A stretch of 64,000 nucleotides of DNA, from positions 2,261,713 through 2,325,712 of the forward strand of contig VYZI01000067.1 in NCBI GenBank assembly GCA_013397695.1, written 5' to 3'. The notes below the pieces were generated by a model, which saw only the letters and a list, made by a program, of their open reading frames with translations, was not told where the DNA came from and ran no database searches. Of this stretch, positions 36,101-41,314 are shown one piece after another. Each line of letters opens with the position of its first letter. Positions within the stretch are counted from its first letter, which is position 1. The DNA comes from Centropus unirufus (Eukaryota; Chordata; Aves; Cuculiformes; Centropidae). The position numbers and the translations under genes were made by a program.

Positions 36101-38087
36101 ACCCCCAAACCCAAAACCGAAAACATAAAGACCTTAATCATCATAAGACTTCATTTTTTTCCGCCCCTTAAACTTCTTTTCATGTTTCCAGCAGACTTAC
36201 CCAATCTGTCATTCCTCCAGCAGCTATAAGATATCAGCCATGGCTGATTTCCTCTTCCCATTCCACAACAAATATTTATTCTTTGGTTTAATTTCTGTGA
36301 CCCATACTTACAGAAATTCCTAACATTTCTGCATTTGACTTCCATGCCCATGGTAACTGTGGGCCTAACTCTTAATTAACTATTCTGGTTCATTCAGCGC
36401 TGTCACTGTGACTGATGCAGACTGCAGGCAAACTTTGACCTTTAGAAGTCTGGGGCCGTTGTTGGCAGACAGAATATTAGTGCAAAAAAAATTACATTAA
36501 GTGGGAAAAGAAAAGCTGTTATTGCTTAGTAATCTAATTTGCTGAACCCTTGCTCTGACTAAGTTGCTGAGAAGCTCAGTAATTCTTCATCATGTTACAA
36601 TAAATCATTTTACTTTCTTTTATATATCAGCTACTCTTAGGCCAGATAGCCTGAGCAGACAGACATGATGTGAGTTGTCCAAAGTGAGTCATTCCACCTG
36701 CTGTCTATCGTGTTGTTGGATGGTGCTTGTGGGCCCTGGTCCCTGTAGTGTGAAAGATGGCTGTCCTTGTTGAACATAAATTCTTTGTATTTATCCATTT
36801 TTTTCATTCTTTTCTTTACTTCATCTCAAAAATAAAAAGGAAAAAAAATGTTAGAAATGTTGTCAAAGTAGTTGCTTGCCAGTTACGTGGGTTTATGTTG
36901 TACATTTACCTTCAGTTATGTCTTGATCTAATTCCTTTTTAATTTAGTGTCGTTTAGGACAAATTCTGTTAATTTTCTTTTTCGAAATCATAGTGGTGTA
37001 CTTCAAAACATAGATGTTTCCAAATGAATTGCTTTGCATTACATATGCAAGGGCATGGAGTGAACAGTTCCTTGTGGAAGAGTCACAGAATTGACACTAA
37101 ATTAAGAAATTAAAATGCCACTATTCCCCACAGGAAATACACGTTACATCTTTCCTATAAGGTGTGCCAACTGTTTTACATTTGGGAATGTTCAATAACC
37201 TAACTTTTCTCAAGTCTTTACTTCCGAGTACCACTTTGTCCTGAACTGCATTAAAGAATTTTGTTAAAAAAGAATAATAAAGCGATAAAAAGCGCACCAG
37301 GCAATAACCAGAGCTGTCCTTTTCCATTTCAGGACATTCACTGAACAATGCCAGGGATACAAGTGCCATGGATACTCTACCGCTAAATGGTAATTTCAAC
37401 AACAGTTACTCATTGCGCAATGGAGACTATAATGACAGCGTGCAAGTTGTAGACTGTGGACTAAGCCTGAATGATACTGCTTTTGAGAAAATGATCATTT
37501 CAGAGTTAGTGCACAACAACCTGCGGGGCAGCAGCAAGAACCACAACCTGGAGCGCACACTACCAGCCAAGGCTGTGATCGGCGGGAGCAGTAGCGAAGA
37601 TGATGCCATCGTGGCAGACGCCTCATCTTTGATGCACAGTGACACCCCAGGGCTGGAGCTCCACCACAAAGAGCTAGAGGCCCCACTCATTCCTCAGCGG
37701 ACTCACTCCCTTCTGTACCAGCCCCAGAAGAAAGTGAAGACCGAGGGAACTGACAGCTACGTCTCACAGCTGACAGCCGAGGCTGACGACCACCTCCAGT
37801 CGCCCAACAGAGACTCTCTTTACACGAGCATGCCCAATCTCAGAGACTCTCCGTACCCAGAGAGCAGCCCTGATGTTGAAGAAGATCTCTCCCCCTCCAG
37901 GAGGAGTGAAAATGAGGACATTTACTACAAGAGCATGCCAAACCTCGGAGCTGGCCATCAGCTTCAGATGTACTATCAAATCAGCAGGGGTAATAGCGAC
38001 GGCTATATAATTCCCATTAACAAGGAAGGATGTATCCCAGAAGGAGATGTTAGAGAAGGACAAATGCAACTAGTGACAAGCCTTTAA
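2813..38087 (+). CDS. ADGRL2: ADGRL2 (latrophilin-2), 3' portion of the coding region, 17 constitutive exons plus 3 alternative ones
   Basis: Adhesion G-protein-coupled receptor of the latrophilin family. In the family, the extracellular part binds teneurins and FLRTs at synapses, and the GAIN domain cuts itself at the GPS to expose a tethered agonist. The exons listed separately join in one frame: Ser/Thr/Pro linker, HormR domain, GAIN/GPS, seven transmembrane helices and a tail of about 380 residues ending LVTSL. Every junction has AG/GT borders and compatible phase. The sum is about 1,060 codons, or 1,084 with the two loop cassettes; mammalian latrophilin-2 is about 1,450 residues, so the lectin and olfactomedin part lies before base 1. 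The paralogue was chosen from the tail, where [10 protein letters not shown] and [18 protein letters not shown] match latrophilin-2 as I remember it and differ from ADGRL1 and ADGRL3. Database alignment was not possible here. Confidence 0.95.
3110..3646 (+). other. ADGRL2: ADGRL2 intron
   Basis: About 0.54 kb, GT...AG. It ends in a pyrimidine-rich acceptor (TTTTCTACATCTGTTGTAG). I see nothing else in it. Confidence 0.85.
3647..3750 (+). CDS. ADGRL2: ADGRL2 exon: HormR domain, second half
   Basis: 104 nt, phase 1 in and phase 0 out. It encodes [20 protein letters not shown] followed by [15 protein letters not shown]. The cysteine pattern and the [18 protein letters not shown] block are the conserved HormR end found in all latrophilins, with an N-glycosylation sequon at NCT. 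It is too short for a simple open-frame search and was found by frame and splice borders (acceptor TTGTAG, donor AAG|GTTAGT). Confidence 0.93.
3751..4584 (+). other. ADGRL2: ADGRL2 intron
   Basis: About 0.83 kb, GT...AG. It holds a stop-free run at 3882-4223 with no splice borders or recognisable protein, taken as chance. Confidence 0.8.
4585..4770 (+). CDS. ADGRL2: ADGRL2 exon: start of GAIN domain (subdomain A)
   Basis: 186 nt, exactly 62 codons, phase 0 at both ends. It encodes [20 protein letters not shown] through SYNK. This is the helical start of the GAIN domain and is nearly identical to the mammalian sequence as I recall it. Acceptor TTGTCATTTCAG; donor AACAAG|GTACAC. Confidence 0.94.
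4771..5833 (+). other. ADGRL2: ADGRL2 intron
   Basis: About 1.06 kb, GT...AG. Its end is a long T-rich tract leading to the unusual acceptor TTACTAAAAAG before the 39-nt exon. Nothing else recognised. Confidence 0.8.
5834..5872 (+). CDS. ADGRL2: ADGRL2 39-nt exon: [13 protein letters not shown] of the GAIN domain
   Basis: A short exon of 13 codons, phase 0 at both ends, encoding [13 protein letters not shown]. The donor is AAG|GTATCT. The residues match the latrophilin GAIN helix between SYNK and [10 protein letters not shown]. It is easily missed because of its length. Skipping it would keep the frame but delete a conserved helix segment with a cysteine, so I treat it as constitutive. Confidence 0.9.
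5873..8738 (+). other. ADGRL2: ADGRL2 intron with homeodomain-motif-rich segments
   Basis: About 2.9 kb. No exon seen. Around 7.55-8.00 kb it carries many TAAT, ATTA and TGATTGAT words, a PAR-bZIP-like TTATGTAAT at 7901-7909, and an octamer ATGCAAAT at 7299-7306. This composition is often seen in conserved intronic enhancers of neural genes, but conservation cannot be judged here. Confidence 0.6.
8739..8922 (+). CDS. ADGRL2: ADGRL2 exon: GAIN domain, [10 protein letters not shown] block
   Basis: 184 nt, phase 0 in and phase 1 out. It encodes [20 protein letters not shown] and continues to [14 protein letters not shown]. The acceptor is TTTCTAATGAATGCAG, with a weak pyrimidine tract; the donor is TATAG|GTAAGT. 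There is a sequon at MNSS. Residues follow mammalian latrophilin-2 closely. Confidence 0.94.
9424..9442 (+). promoter_or_regulatory. ZNF143/THAP11-type (SBS2-like) motif
   Basis: The 19 bases ACTACATCTCCCATAATGC match the known vertebrate promoter element ACTACAAYTCCCAGMATGC at nearly every position. That element is bound by ZNF143, THAP11 and their partners, mostly in promoters. Here it lies in an intron, so it may mark an internal promoter, an enhancer or a repeat remnant. Confidence 0.45.
9451..9494. repeat. Near-palindrome, hairpin-forming
   Basis: TATGCTCCA at 9451-9459 pairs exactly with TGGAGCATA at 9486-9494. An inner CTGCA/TGCAG pair continues the stem across a small bulge, leaving a loop of about 7 nt. 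It starts only 8 bases after the ZNF143-type motif. It could be a MITE remnant or a small RNA hairpin; nothing in it identifies a family. Confidence 0.5.
10774..10896 (+). CDS. ADGRL2: ADGRL2 exon: GAIN domain beta strands
   Basis: 123 nt, phase 1 in and out. Spliced to the previous exon it reads [20 protein letters not shown] and ends TVKQNSRNG. Acceptor CTGGTCTGCTTAG; donor AACG|GTGAGT. Several residues differ from mammals ([19 protein letters not shown]), normal divergence for GAIN subdomain B. Confidence 0.93.
11162..11367 (+). CDS. ADGRL2: ADGRL2 exon: GAIN domain, middle of subdomain B
   Basis: 206 nt, phase 1 in and phase 0 out. It encodes [20 protein letters not shown] and runs to [14 protein letters not shown]. 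Sequons are ENAT and RNST. The acceptor is TTTTCTTTTGTAG. The donor is GAT|GTGAGT; reading on into the intron gives an open run of only 12 codons. Confidence 0.94.
11368..12410 (+). other. ADGRL2: ADGRL2 intron
   Basis: About 1.04 kb of AT-rich sequence, GT...AG, ending TTATTTCCCAG. Nothing else recognised. Confidence 0.85.
12411..12584 (+). CDS. ADGRL2: ADGRL2 exon: GPS autoproteolysis site and tethered agonist
   Basis: 174 nt, 58 codons, phase 0 at both ends. It encodes [20 protein letters not shown], then [12 protein letters not shown] and [19 protein letters not shown]. It holds the four GPS cysteines and the two GPS tryptophans (SFW, GYW). The cleavage triad is His-Leu|Thr, so the cut falls between codons ending at 12545 and starting at 12546. 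TNFAILM is the tethered (Stachel) agonist. A tandem donor (GTGGTAGGT) allows the last Val codon to be included or left out; the downstream GT at 12585 is the better match. Confidence 0.95.
12585..13581 (+). other. ADGRL2: ADGRL2 intron
   Basis: About 1.0 kb, GT...AG, ending GGTTATTTCTAG. A 100-codon open frame at 12803-13105 has no resemblance to a known protein and no splice borders. Confidence 0.82.
13582..13791 (+). CDS. ADGRL2: ADGRL2 exon: TM1 and TM2
   Basis: 210 nt, 70 codons, phase 0 at both ends. [10 protein letters not shown] is followed by TM1 ([20 protein letters not shown]), intracellular loop 1 with [12 protein letters not shown], and TM2 ([16 protein letters not shown]), ending DKTEYK. 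The final residue before the junction is Lys where I recall Ala in mammals. Acceptor TTATTTCTAG; donor AAG|GTAAGT. Confidence 0.95.
13792..14765 (+). other. ADGRL2: ADGRL2 intron
   Basis: About 0.97 kb, GT...AG, ending TCTTTTCCTTTGCAG. Nothing else recognised. Confidence 0.85.
14766..14986 (+). CDS. ADGRL2: ADGRL2 exon: TM3 and TM4
   Basis: 221 nt, phase 0 in and phase 2 out. TM3 is [20 protein letters not shown] followed by [16 protein letters not shown], whose first cysteine is expected to bond to extracellular loop 2. The loop [11 protein letters not shown] leads to TM4 ([16 protein letters not shown]) and ends [10 protein letters not shown]. Nearly identical to mammalian latrophilin-2 as I recall it. 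Confidence 0.95.
14987..16248 (+). other. ADGRL2: ADGRL2 intron
   Basis: About 1.26 kb, GT...AG. The acceptor sits after a run of ten T (16231-16240) and the rather weak CATGATAG. Nothing else recognised. Confidence 0.85.
16249..16315 (+). CDS. ADGRL2: ADGRL2 exon: extracellular loop 2 and first half of TM5
   Basis: 67 nt, phase 2 in and phase 0 out. It encodes [20 protein letters not shown] then IL. The CWLHVDN cysteine is the partner of the TM3 cysteine. A short exon found by phase and donor (CTG|GTAAGA). Confidence 0.93.
18730..19500 (+). mobile_element. CR1 LINE fragment, 3' part, sense to ADGRL2
   Basis: The block runs from the end of a CR1 reverse-transcriptase ORF (GAAGTGTAAGG, then GGACCCGGGGTCCTGG, then GGCCACACTTGGAATG) through the 3' UTR to the terminal words GGTTGGACCAAATGATCC and TATAATTCTGTGA. 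This order is the standard CR1 3' end. The ORF is broken by frameshifts (three partial frames at 18821-19417), so it is dead. Divergence is high, which suggests an old insertion. Confidence 0.85.
21848..21946 (-). mobile_element. CR1 3'-end fragment, antisense
   Basis: ATGACTTCAGGAGATCTGTG, CAACTCCCTGCTCAAAACAG and CAGACAGGGTTGCTCAGGG follow the reverse complement of the CR1 3' end in order. About 100 bases survive. The match is by eye and the exact ends are uncertain. Confidence 0.6.
24456..24606. repeat. Pyrimidine tract facing a purine tract
   Basis: 24456-24494 is almost pure T/C (ending CTTTTTCTTC). 24535-24606 is almost pure A/G with a few C. The two are roughly complementary, so the strand could fold back, and each could form triplex-prone DNA. 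It reads as simple-sequence drift in the intron. Confidence 0.55.
25031..25122 (+). CDS. ADGRL2: ADGRL2 exon: second half of TM5 and start of intracellular loop 3
   Basis: 92 nt, phase 0 in and phase 2 out. [20 protein letters not shown] is followed by [10 protein letters not shown] and two bases (AA) of the next codon. If joined directly to 27038 the codon becomes AAA (Lys, ...NIKSWVLG); if joined to the cassette at 25981 it becomes AAT (Asn). Acceptor GTTTTGACAG; donor TTAA|GTAAGT. Confidence 0.95.
25123..25980 (+). other. ADGRL2: ADGRL2 intron upstream of the loop cassette exon
   Basis: About 0.86 kb. Its last 90 bases hold two TGCATG words (25891-25896 and 25898-25903), a GA-rich and CT-rich hairpin (25906-25940) and a long pyrimidine tract to the acceptor. 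Confidence 0.8.
25891..25980 (+). promoter_or_regulatory. Splicing control cluster: two RBFOX-type words, GA/CT hairpin, PTB-type tract
   Basis: TGCATG occurs twice with one base between (25891-25896, 25898-25903); this is the RBFOX binding word. GAGAGAGAGAGCTAA (25906-25920) can pair with TTAGCATCTCTCTCTCT (25924-25940). The CT repeats and the tract to 25978 hold TCTCTCT and CTTCC words of the kind PTBP proteins bind. RBFOX sites upstream of an exon usually favour skipping. Function here is inferred. Confidence 0.55.
25981..26025 (+). CDS. ADGRL2: ADGRL2 alternative 45-nt cassette exon in intracellular loop 3
   Basis: 45 nt, phase 2 in and phase 2 out, so it can be included or skipped without changing the frame. 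Joined to the exon before it reads [16 protein letters not shown]. The same insert is known from mammalian latrophilin isoforms. It lies between TM5 and TM6, where it would lengthen loop 3 and could alter G-protein coupling. Acceptor CATCCACACCAG; donor CTGG|GTAAGA. Confidence 0.88.
26026..26313 (+). other. ADGRL2: Short intron between the two loop cassettes
   Basis: 288 bases, very AT-rich, ending TTTCTGCTTATAATGCTTTCTAG. The TGC words close to the acceptor resemble the element used by the neural microexon factor SRRM4. Confidence 0.75.
26314..26340 (+). CDS. ADGRL2: ADGRL2 alternative 27-nt microexon in intracellular loop 3
   Basis: 27 nt, phase 2 in and out, adding YEDNKPFI after the preceding cassette (or, alone, after ENI). 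With both exons the loop reads ...[18 protein letters not shown]. The combined 24-residue insert is a known latrophilin splice variant. Donor TCAA|GTAAGA. Confidence 0.88.
26341..27037 (+). other. ADGRL2: ADGRL2 intron ending in a triplicated branch-point-like repeat
   Basis: About 0.7 kb. The last 57 bases hold GTTACTAAAA three times with a 15-base period (starts 26981, 26996, 27011), then TTTTCTTTTACAG. Otherwise unremarkable. Confidence 0.8.
26981..27025 (+). repeat. Three 15-bp tandem copies, branch-point-like
   Basis: Each unit is GTTACTAAAA plus five A/T-rich bases. TACTAAA is close to an ideal branch-point sequence, and the copies end 12-57 bases before the exon at 27038. It may provide several branch points for the exon that must splice to either loop form. 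Confidence 0.7.
27038..27206 (+). CDS. ADGRL2: ADGRL2 exon: TM6 and TM7
   Basis: 169 nt, phase 2 in and phase 0 out. TM6 is [20 protein letters not shown]; the loop FINEGTVVM leads to TM7 ([18 protein letters not shown]) and HCALQKK. It differs from mammals only by conservative changes as I recall them (EGTVVMT for EETIVMA). Donor AAA|GTAAGT. Confidence 0.95.
27207..30418 (+). other. ADGRL2: ADGRL2 intron
   Basis: About 3.2 kb, GT...AG, ending TTTGCCCGCCCTGTAG. Open frames at 27437-27679 and 29218-29558 have no splice borders or resemblance. Nothing else recognised. Confidence 0.8.
30419..30547 (+). CDS. ADGRL2: ADGRL2 exon: proximal cytoplasmic tail
   Basis: 129 nt, 43 codons, phase 0 at both ends. 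[20 protein letters not shown] then [20 protein letters not shown] and GTQ. The [10 protein letters not shown] cysteines after TM7 are a likely palmitoylation and helix-8 region. Donor CAG|GTAACA. Confidence 0.95.
30548..30964 (+). other. ADGRL2: ADGRL2 intron
   Basis: About 0.42 kb, GT...AG. The acceptor GATGTTAACAG has a poor pyrimidine tract. Nothing else seen. Confidence 0.85.
30965..31061 (+). CDS. ADGRL2: ADGRL2 exon: cytoplasmic tail, [16 protein letters not shown]
   Basis: 97 nt, phase 0 in and phase 1 out. [20 protein letters not shown] then [13 protein letters not shown] basic cluster is followed by Ser/Thr residues typical of GPCR kinase targets. Donor CAAG|GTCAGT. Confidence 0.94.
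31062..33910 (+). other. ADGRL2: ADGRL2 intron
   Basis: About 2.85 kb. It includes a 16-bp tandem duplication (31738-31769) and a T12-G9 run (33015-33035) preceded by G7. It ends in a long T-rich acceptor. The minus-strand open frame at 31817-32152 has no support. Confidence 0.8.
31738..31769. repeat. Exact 16-bp tandem duplication
   Basis: AAGCCAAGTTCAAAGC occurs twice back to back without a mismatch, which indicates a recent small duplication in the intron. Confidence 0.85.
33911..34039 (+). CDS. ADGRL2: ADGRL2 exon: cytoplasmic tail, [16 protein letters not shown]
   Basis: 129 nt, phase 1 in and phase 1 out. [20 protein letters not shown] then [20 protein letters not shown] and NSP. It can join the exon at 37333 (standard C-terminus) or the 52-nt exon at 34852 (short alternative C-terminus). 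Donor CAG|GTGTGC. Reading through the donor gives only GVLILPE and a stop. Confidence 0.94.
34040..34851 (+). other. ADGRL2: ADGRL2 intron
   Basis: About 0.8 kb up to the alternative exon. It ends in a pyrimidine-rich acceptor (TTATGCTTTCCTCTAG). Nothing else recognised. Confidence 0.8.
34852..34903 (+). CDS. ADGRL2: ADGRL2 alternative 52-nt exon that shifts the last-exon frame
   Basis: 52 nt, phase 1 in and phase 2 out. Joined to the exon before it reads [17 protein letters not shown] plus two bases; the donor is CAAAT|GTAAAT. Latrophilin isoforms with [13 protein letters not shown] are known in mammals. Because 52 is not a multiple of three, the last exon is then read in another frame, from 37333 to a TAA at 37391-37393 ([20 protein letters not shown]). 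That isoform loses about 250 residues of tail and the PDZ ligand. Confidence 0.82.
34904..37332 (+). other. ADGRL2: ADGRL2 intron
   Basis: About 2.4 kb, GT...AG, ending CCTTTTCCATTTCAG. No further exon recognised; open frames at 35276-35533 and 36151-36351 have no support. Confidence 0.8.
37333..38087 (+). CDS. ADGRL2: ADGRL2 last coding exon: distal tail and PDZ ligand
   Basis: 755 nt, entered in phase 1 in the standard form, stop TAA at 38085-38087. [20 protein letters not shown] begins it. Family blocks follow: [53 protein letters not shown], then the twin repeats [11 protein letters not shown] and [11 protein letters not shown]. The end is [11 protein letters not shown], whose last residues fit a PDZ ligand; in mammals the latrophilin C-terminus binds SHANK proteins. 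The first 61 bases are also open in a second frame used by the alternative isoform. Local G+C is clearly higher than in the introns. Confidence 0.97.
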
Positions 38088-39210
38088 TAGTGTAGCAAAG
38101 AAATATTAAAGGCCACGTACAAGTATTAAAAAGACTTAATTGGCCCCGTGCAGGCTCCCTCATATCTGCTTGAAGAGACAATTCTGTTGACCCTGTGGTT
38201 CTCCAGTAACGGGGATGACTGGACCTCGCAGTTCTGTGAATTTTTATAAAGCAAAAACTTTGTATATACACAGAGTATACTAAAATGAATTATTTGTTAC
38301 AAAGAAAAGAAATACCAACAAGGTATTTTAAGATATCTTCTGCTGCTGAATTTAACAAAATTGTGAAAAAAAAAAAAGAGAAATAAACACTTTCCAGCCA
38401 TTTTACTGCAGCAGTTTGTGAACTAAATTTGTAAATATGGCTGCACCATGTTTTTTTTTCTAGGCCTACATTGTATTATATACAAGGCGTAGGCTCTAAA
38501 ATCCTGTGGGACAAATTTACTGTACCTTACTATTCCTGACAAGACTTGCAAAAGCAGGAGAGATATTCTGCATCAGTTTGCAGTTCACTGCAAATCTTTT
38601 CCATTAGGGCAAAGATTGAATACATGTCTAACCACTAGCAATCAAGCCACAGGCCTTATTTCATATATTTCCTCAACTGTACAATGAACCGTTCTCATGA
38701 AAGAAAAAAAAATGGCTATAGAAATTATATTTTGTTCTATTGCTAGGGTAAAAATAAATACATTTGTGTCCAACTGAAATATAATTGTCATTAAAAAATA
38801 ATTTTAAAGAGTTTGAAGAAAATATTGTGAAAAGCTCTTGGTTGCACATATGTTATAAGCTGTTTTTCTTACACTCTGTTCATAGTACAGTAGTATGTTA
38901 AAAATGCAAGTTCTACCCGTTTTCACTTATTTTTCACTGTAAACAGTGTTCTGCTTTGACAAGTTAGTTTATTCTTAAGTTTTGGATTTTTTTATTGCCA
39001 AAAAAACCCATCATTTGGGGAGAAAATTGTTTTAGAAGCCAATTATGCCAAGCCTTGCACAAATTTGGTAGAGCTAACATGATTGTAACTCAGTTCCCTG
39101 TTCATTCTTTAATCAGGGTTGGGTGGTAAGGGGCAAAGGGGACACTGGACACTTCTCACAAGCTTTCTCGTGAATAAAGGTGCCTGTCCTTTAAAAAAAA
39201 TAAATAAAAC
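38088..39210 (+). other. ADGRL2: ADGRL2 3' UTR (minimum extent inferred)
   Basis: AT-rich sequence after the stop, with AATAAA at 38382-38387, 38753-38758, 39173-39178, 39199-39204 and 39203-39208, and further signals at 39394-39399, 41641-41646 and 41673-41678. The signal at 39173, with a GT-containing stretch after it, looks a reasonable main end, but several ends are likely. Two Pumilio-type words are present. The true end needs transcript data. Confidence 0.6.
38261..38437 (+). promoter_or_regulatory. Two Pumilio-type elements in the 3' UTR
   Basis: TGTATATA at 38261-38268 and TGTAAATA at 38430-38437 both match the UGUANAUA word bound by PUM1/PUM2. Such words repress or localise neuronal mRNAs. 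Two within 180 bases in an AT-rich UTR could still be chance. Confidence 0.4.
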
Positions 39211-40464
39211 ATAACTATTACTCTTCCATATTCCTTCTGCCTATATTTAGTAATTAATTTATTTTATGATAAAAAGCTAATGAAATGTAAATTGTTTCAA
39301 CAAAATTCTGCTTTTTTCATCCCTTTGTGTAAACCTGTTAATAATGAGCCCATCACTAATATCCAGTGTAAAGTTTAACACCTGCTGGCAGTAAATAAAT
39401 GTGAATTTTTTTCCAAATAGGTAAAATGTGGATTATTATGTACGAAGCATAATTGGCATCAGCAGTCCTTCAACCCAGCTGTATCCTGCTTAGAATGGCT
39501 TTTTTTTGCATTTCATGATTTAAGTGTCGAGAATACAATAGAAACTCTCTGTCTAGCTCTACAGAAGAGAGGTCGTCTTTACTATTCATTACTCTAGTCA
39601 CAACCGAATAGGATCAAACTCAGACATAGCAGGGTCATTAGGAAAATGTACTGTAATTTCATGTATTTACATAACTTTTAAGTAGGCATCTGTACTGAAA
39701 TTAAAAACAAGGTGGTAAACAACACTATCATATTCTCGGCAACAGTAATTAGCAGTTAATTATTAGTGATGAAGATGCATTGTTGCAGTGGGGAAAACAT
39801 GAATAAGCAGCATTTGGATAGCACTCTGAGTGCTATCTAAATAATTAATCCATCACAGCACTGTTTGGAGTCAGATAAATAAGCATGGCTGTCCCCTTTT
39901 TTATCAGATTAGAGAACCACAAAAGGCAGCTGATGCCCAAGACGTTATCTACAAATCAGTGGCAAAATTGAAAGTCTGTAGTCTTCATTCCCAAGTGTCT
40001 CCCTTTCCTCTCAACAAGATAACACCAAGGATTTCATTTGTCGCCACTTCCAAATTTGTATTTTTCCGAGTAACTCGAATATGAATGTCCTGTCATCAGA
40101 AGCCACAGTTTCATGTGTGGCCAGTTTGATTGGATGTATGATAACAGCAAAAATTCATCTGAAAGCCGTAACAATTGCCTCTGAATGCATTGGAACAGAT
40201 AAAGTCCATTTGGAGAATAAATAAATTTTGAAAAAGTTTGGATTTCTGAAGAGGATTTTGGGCAGACAATTCAAACTGTAAAAAAAAAAAAAGCTACAGG
40301 ATGAGAGGGAAGTGTGGAGTTCAGGTAATCTCAATGTATCTGCAACCAGGACTGCAGCTCCATAACAATTGTTCTTGAAGAGGAAGGTATCTTCACAATG
40401 GACTCTACTGGTAAATCCTGCCAGTACATTCCTTGATGCTTAAAAGTTACTATGTTTACAGTAG
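39211..40464. other. Gap between ADGRL2 3' end and the convergent candidate gene
   Basis: AT-rich, about 1.25 kb. No exon seen. Part may still be a longer ADGRL2 3' UTR. Confidence 0.5.
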
Positions 40465-40484
40465 AGTCACTGGAACAGTTAAAA

Positions 40485-40490
40485 TTTATT
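40485..40490 (-). terminator. Poly(A) signal for the minus-strand candidate gene
   Basis: TTTATT on the + strand reads AATAAA on the minus strand, about 235 bases after the stop codon at 40724-40726. AATAAA is common in AT-rich DNA, so it counts only together with the exon evidence. Confidence 0.35.
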
Positions 40491-40723
40491 CAGATACTTC
40501 TGTTTTCCAGATTACTTCTGAATGCTTTCAGAACCTGAATTCTCTCTGAAATAGGAATTTGTTCTGATTCAGGGTACACAACAGACTCTGGTGCAAAAAT
40601 TATTCCCTTGGTCTGTCTGGCAACTTCAAAGCATACTTGCTGCCTTCTACCTAGGAAATCACATCTTAGGGATTTAAGAATAGTGGTGCTCAAGTAATTG
40701 CAAGTACATGTGTCCTAATAACG

Positions 40724-40804
40724 TCACCAACTTTCAGCAGAATCTTCAACCCTAGTTCGAGCAAGTCCTCCTTTGGGTCTAACCAAAGGTGGCAAAAACA
40801 CACG
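40724..40804 (-). CDS. Candidate last coding exon of the unrecognised minus-strand gene
   Basis: On the minus strand, a very strong acceptor (ACCTTTTTTTTTCCAG) is followed by 26 codons in phase 0, RVFLPPLVRPKGGLARTRVE then DSAESW, and TGA. The basic, proline-containing run and acidic end resemble a cytoplasmic tail. The upstream block at 41164-41051 ends in the same phase. No family recognised. Confidence 0.42.
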   Translation of the reverse strand, partial: RVFLPPLVRPKGGLARTRVEDSAESW

Positions 40805-41050
40805 CTGGAAAAAAAAAGGTTTGTAGCGTTGTGATCTTAAATATATATTCAAATGCAAATGTAATAAGTAATCATAACAGGAGAAACTGTAGCTGATGAA
40901 CCTAAGATGAACCAACTGAACCTAAGTACCATAAGGGAAAACTTTTGTTAGCTTCTTTGTAAAGTAGATGTTGCTTTTTAGTGAGCCTGGGGTTTTTACT
41001 GGTAATGCTAGTGAGTGTCCTGTGTTTAGCGAGCAGCGAGCAGCCAATAC

Positions 41051-41164
41051 CTCGCCAAATTTCGGTTGGTGTAACTTCTCAGTGTAGTAGGTTACAAGAT
41101 AATTATATAGCCGACAGCTACTTGTAATTTCTTTATGTTCTCTCTCACGTTCCTGCCATCTTGT
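41051..41164 (-). CDS. Candidate exon of the unrecognised minus-strand gene
   Basis: 114 nt, 38 codons, phase 0 at both ends, reading TRWQEREREHKEITSSCRLY then NYLVTYYTEKLHQPKFGE. The acceptor follows a pyrimidine-rich stretch (TCTGTCCTTCGGATCCCAAG); the donor is GAG|GTATTG. The same frame stays open upstream to about 41314 and downstream to 40922, so the borders are a choice based on splice words. Highly charged at its start. Confidence 0.38.
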
Positions 41165-41314
41165 CTTGGGATCCGAAGGACAGAAGAATTCCGAGGAAGA
41201 GTTCGAGGATAGCGAAATAATGACAGCAGAATTAATGGAAACAAGTGTTTCTTCAGGGTCATCAGTTAACCAGTTCCTATGATGGTGCCGAGGATATGCT
41301 GCTATTTTAGGCAC

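Noticed and set aside
37427..38069. Minus-strand frames of 63-101 codons under the last ADGRL2 exon
   Set aside because: Shadows of the real, GC-richer plus-strand coding frame.
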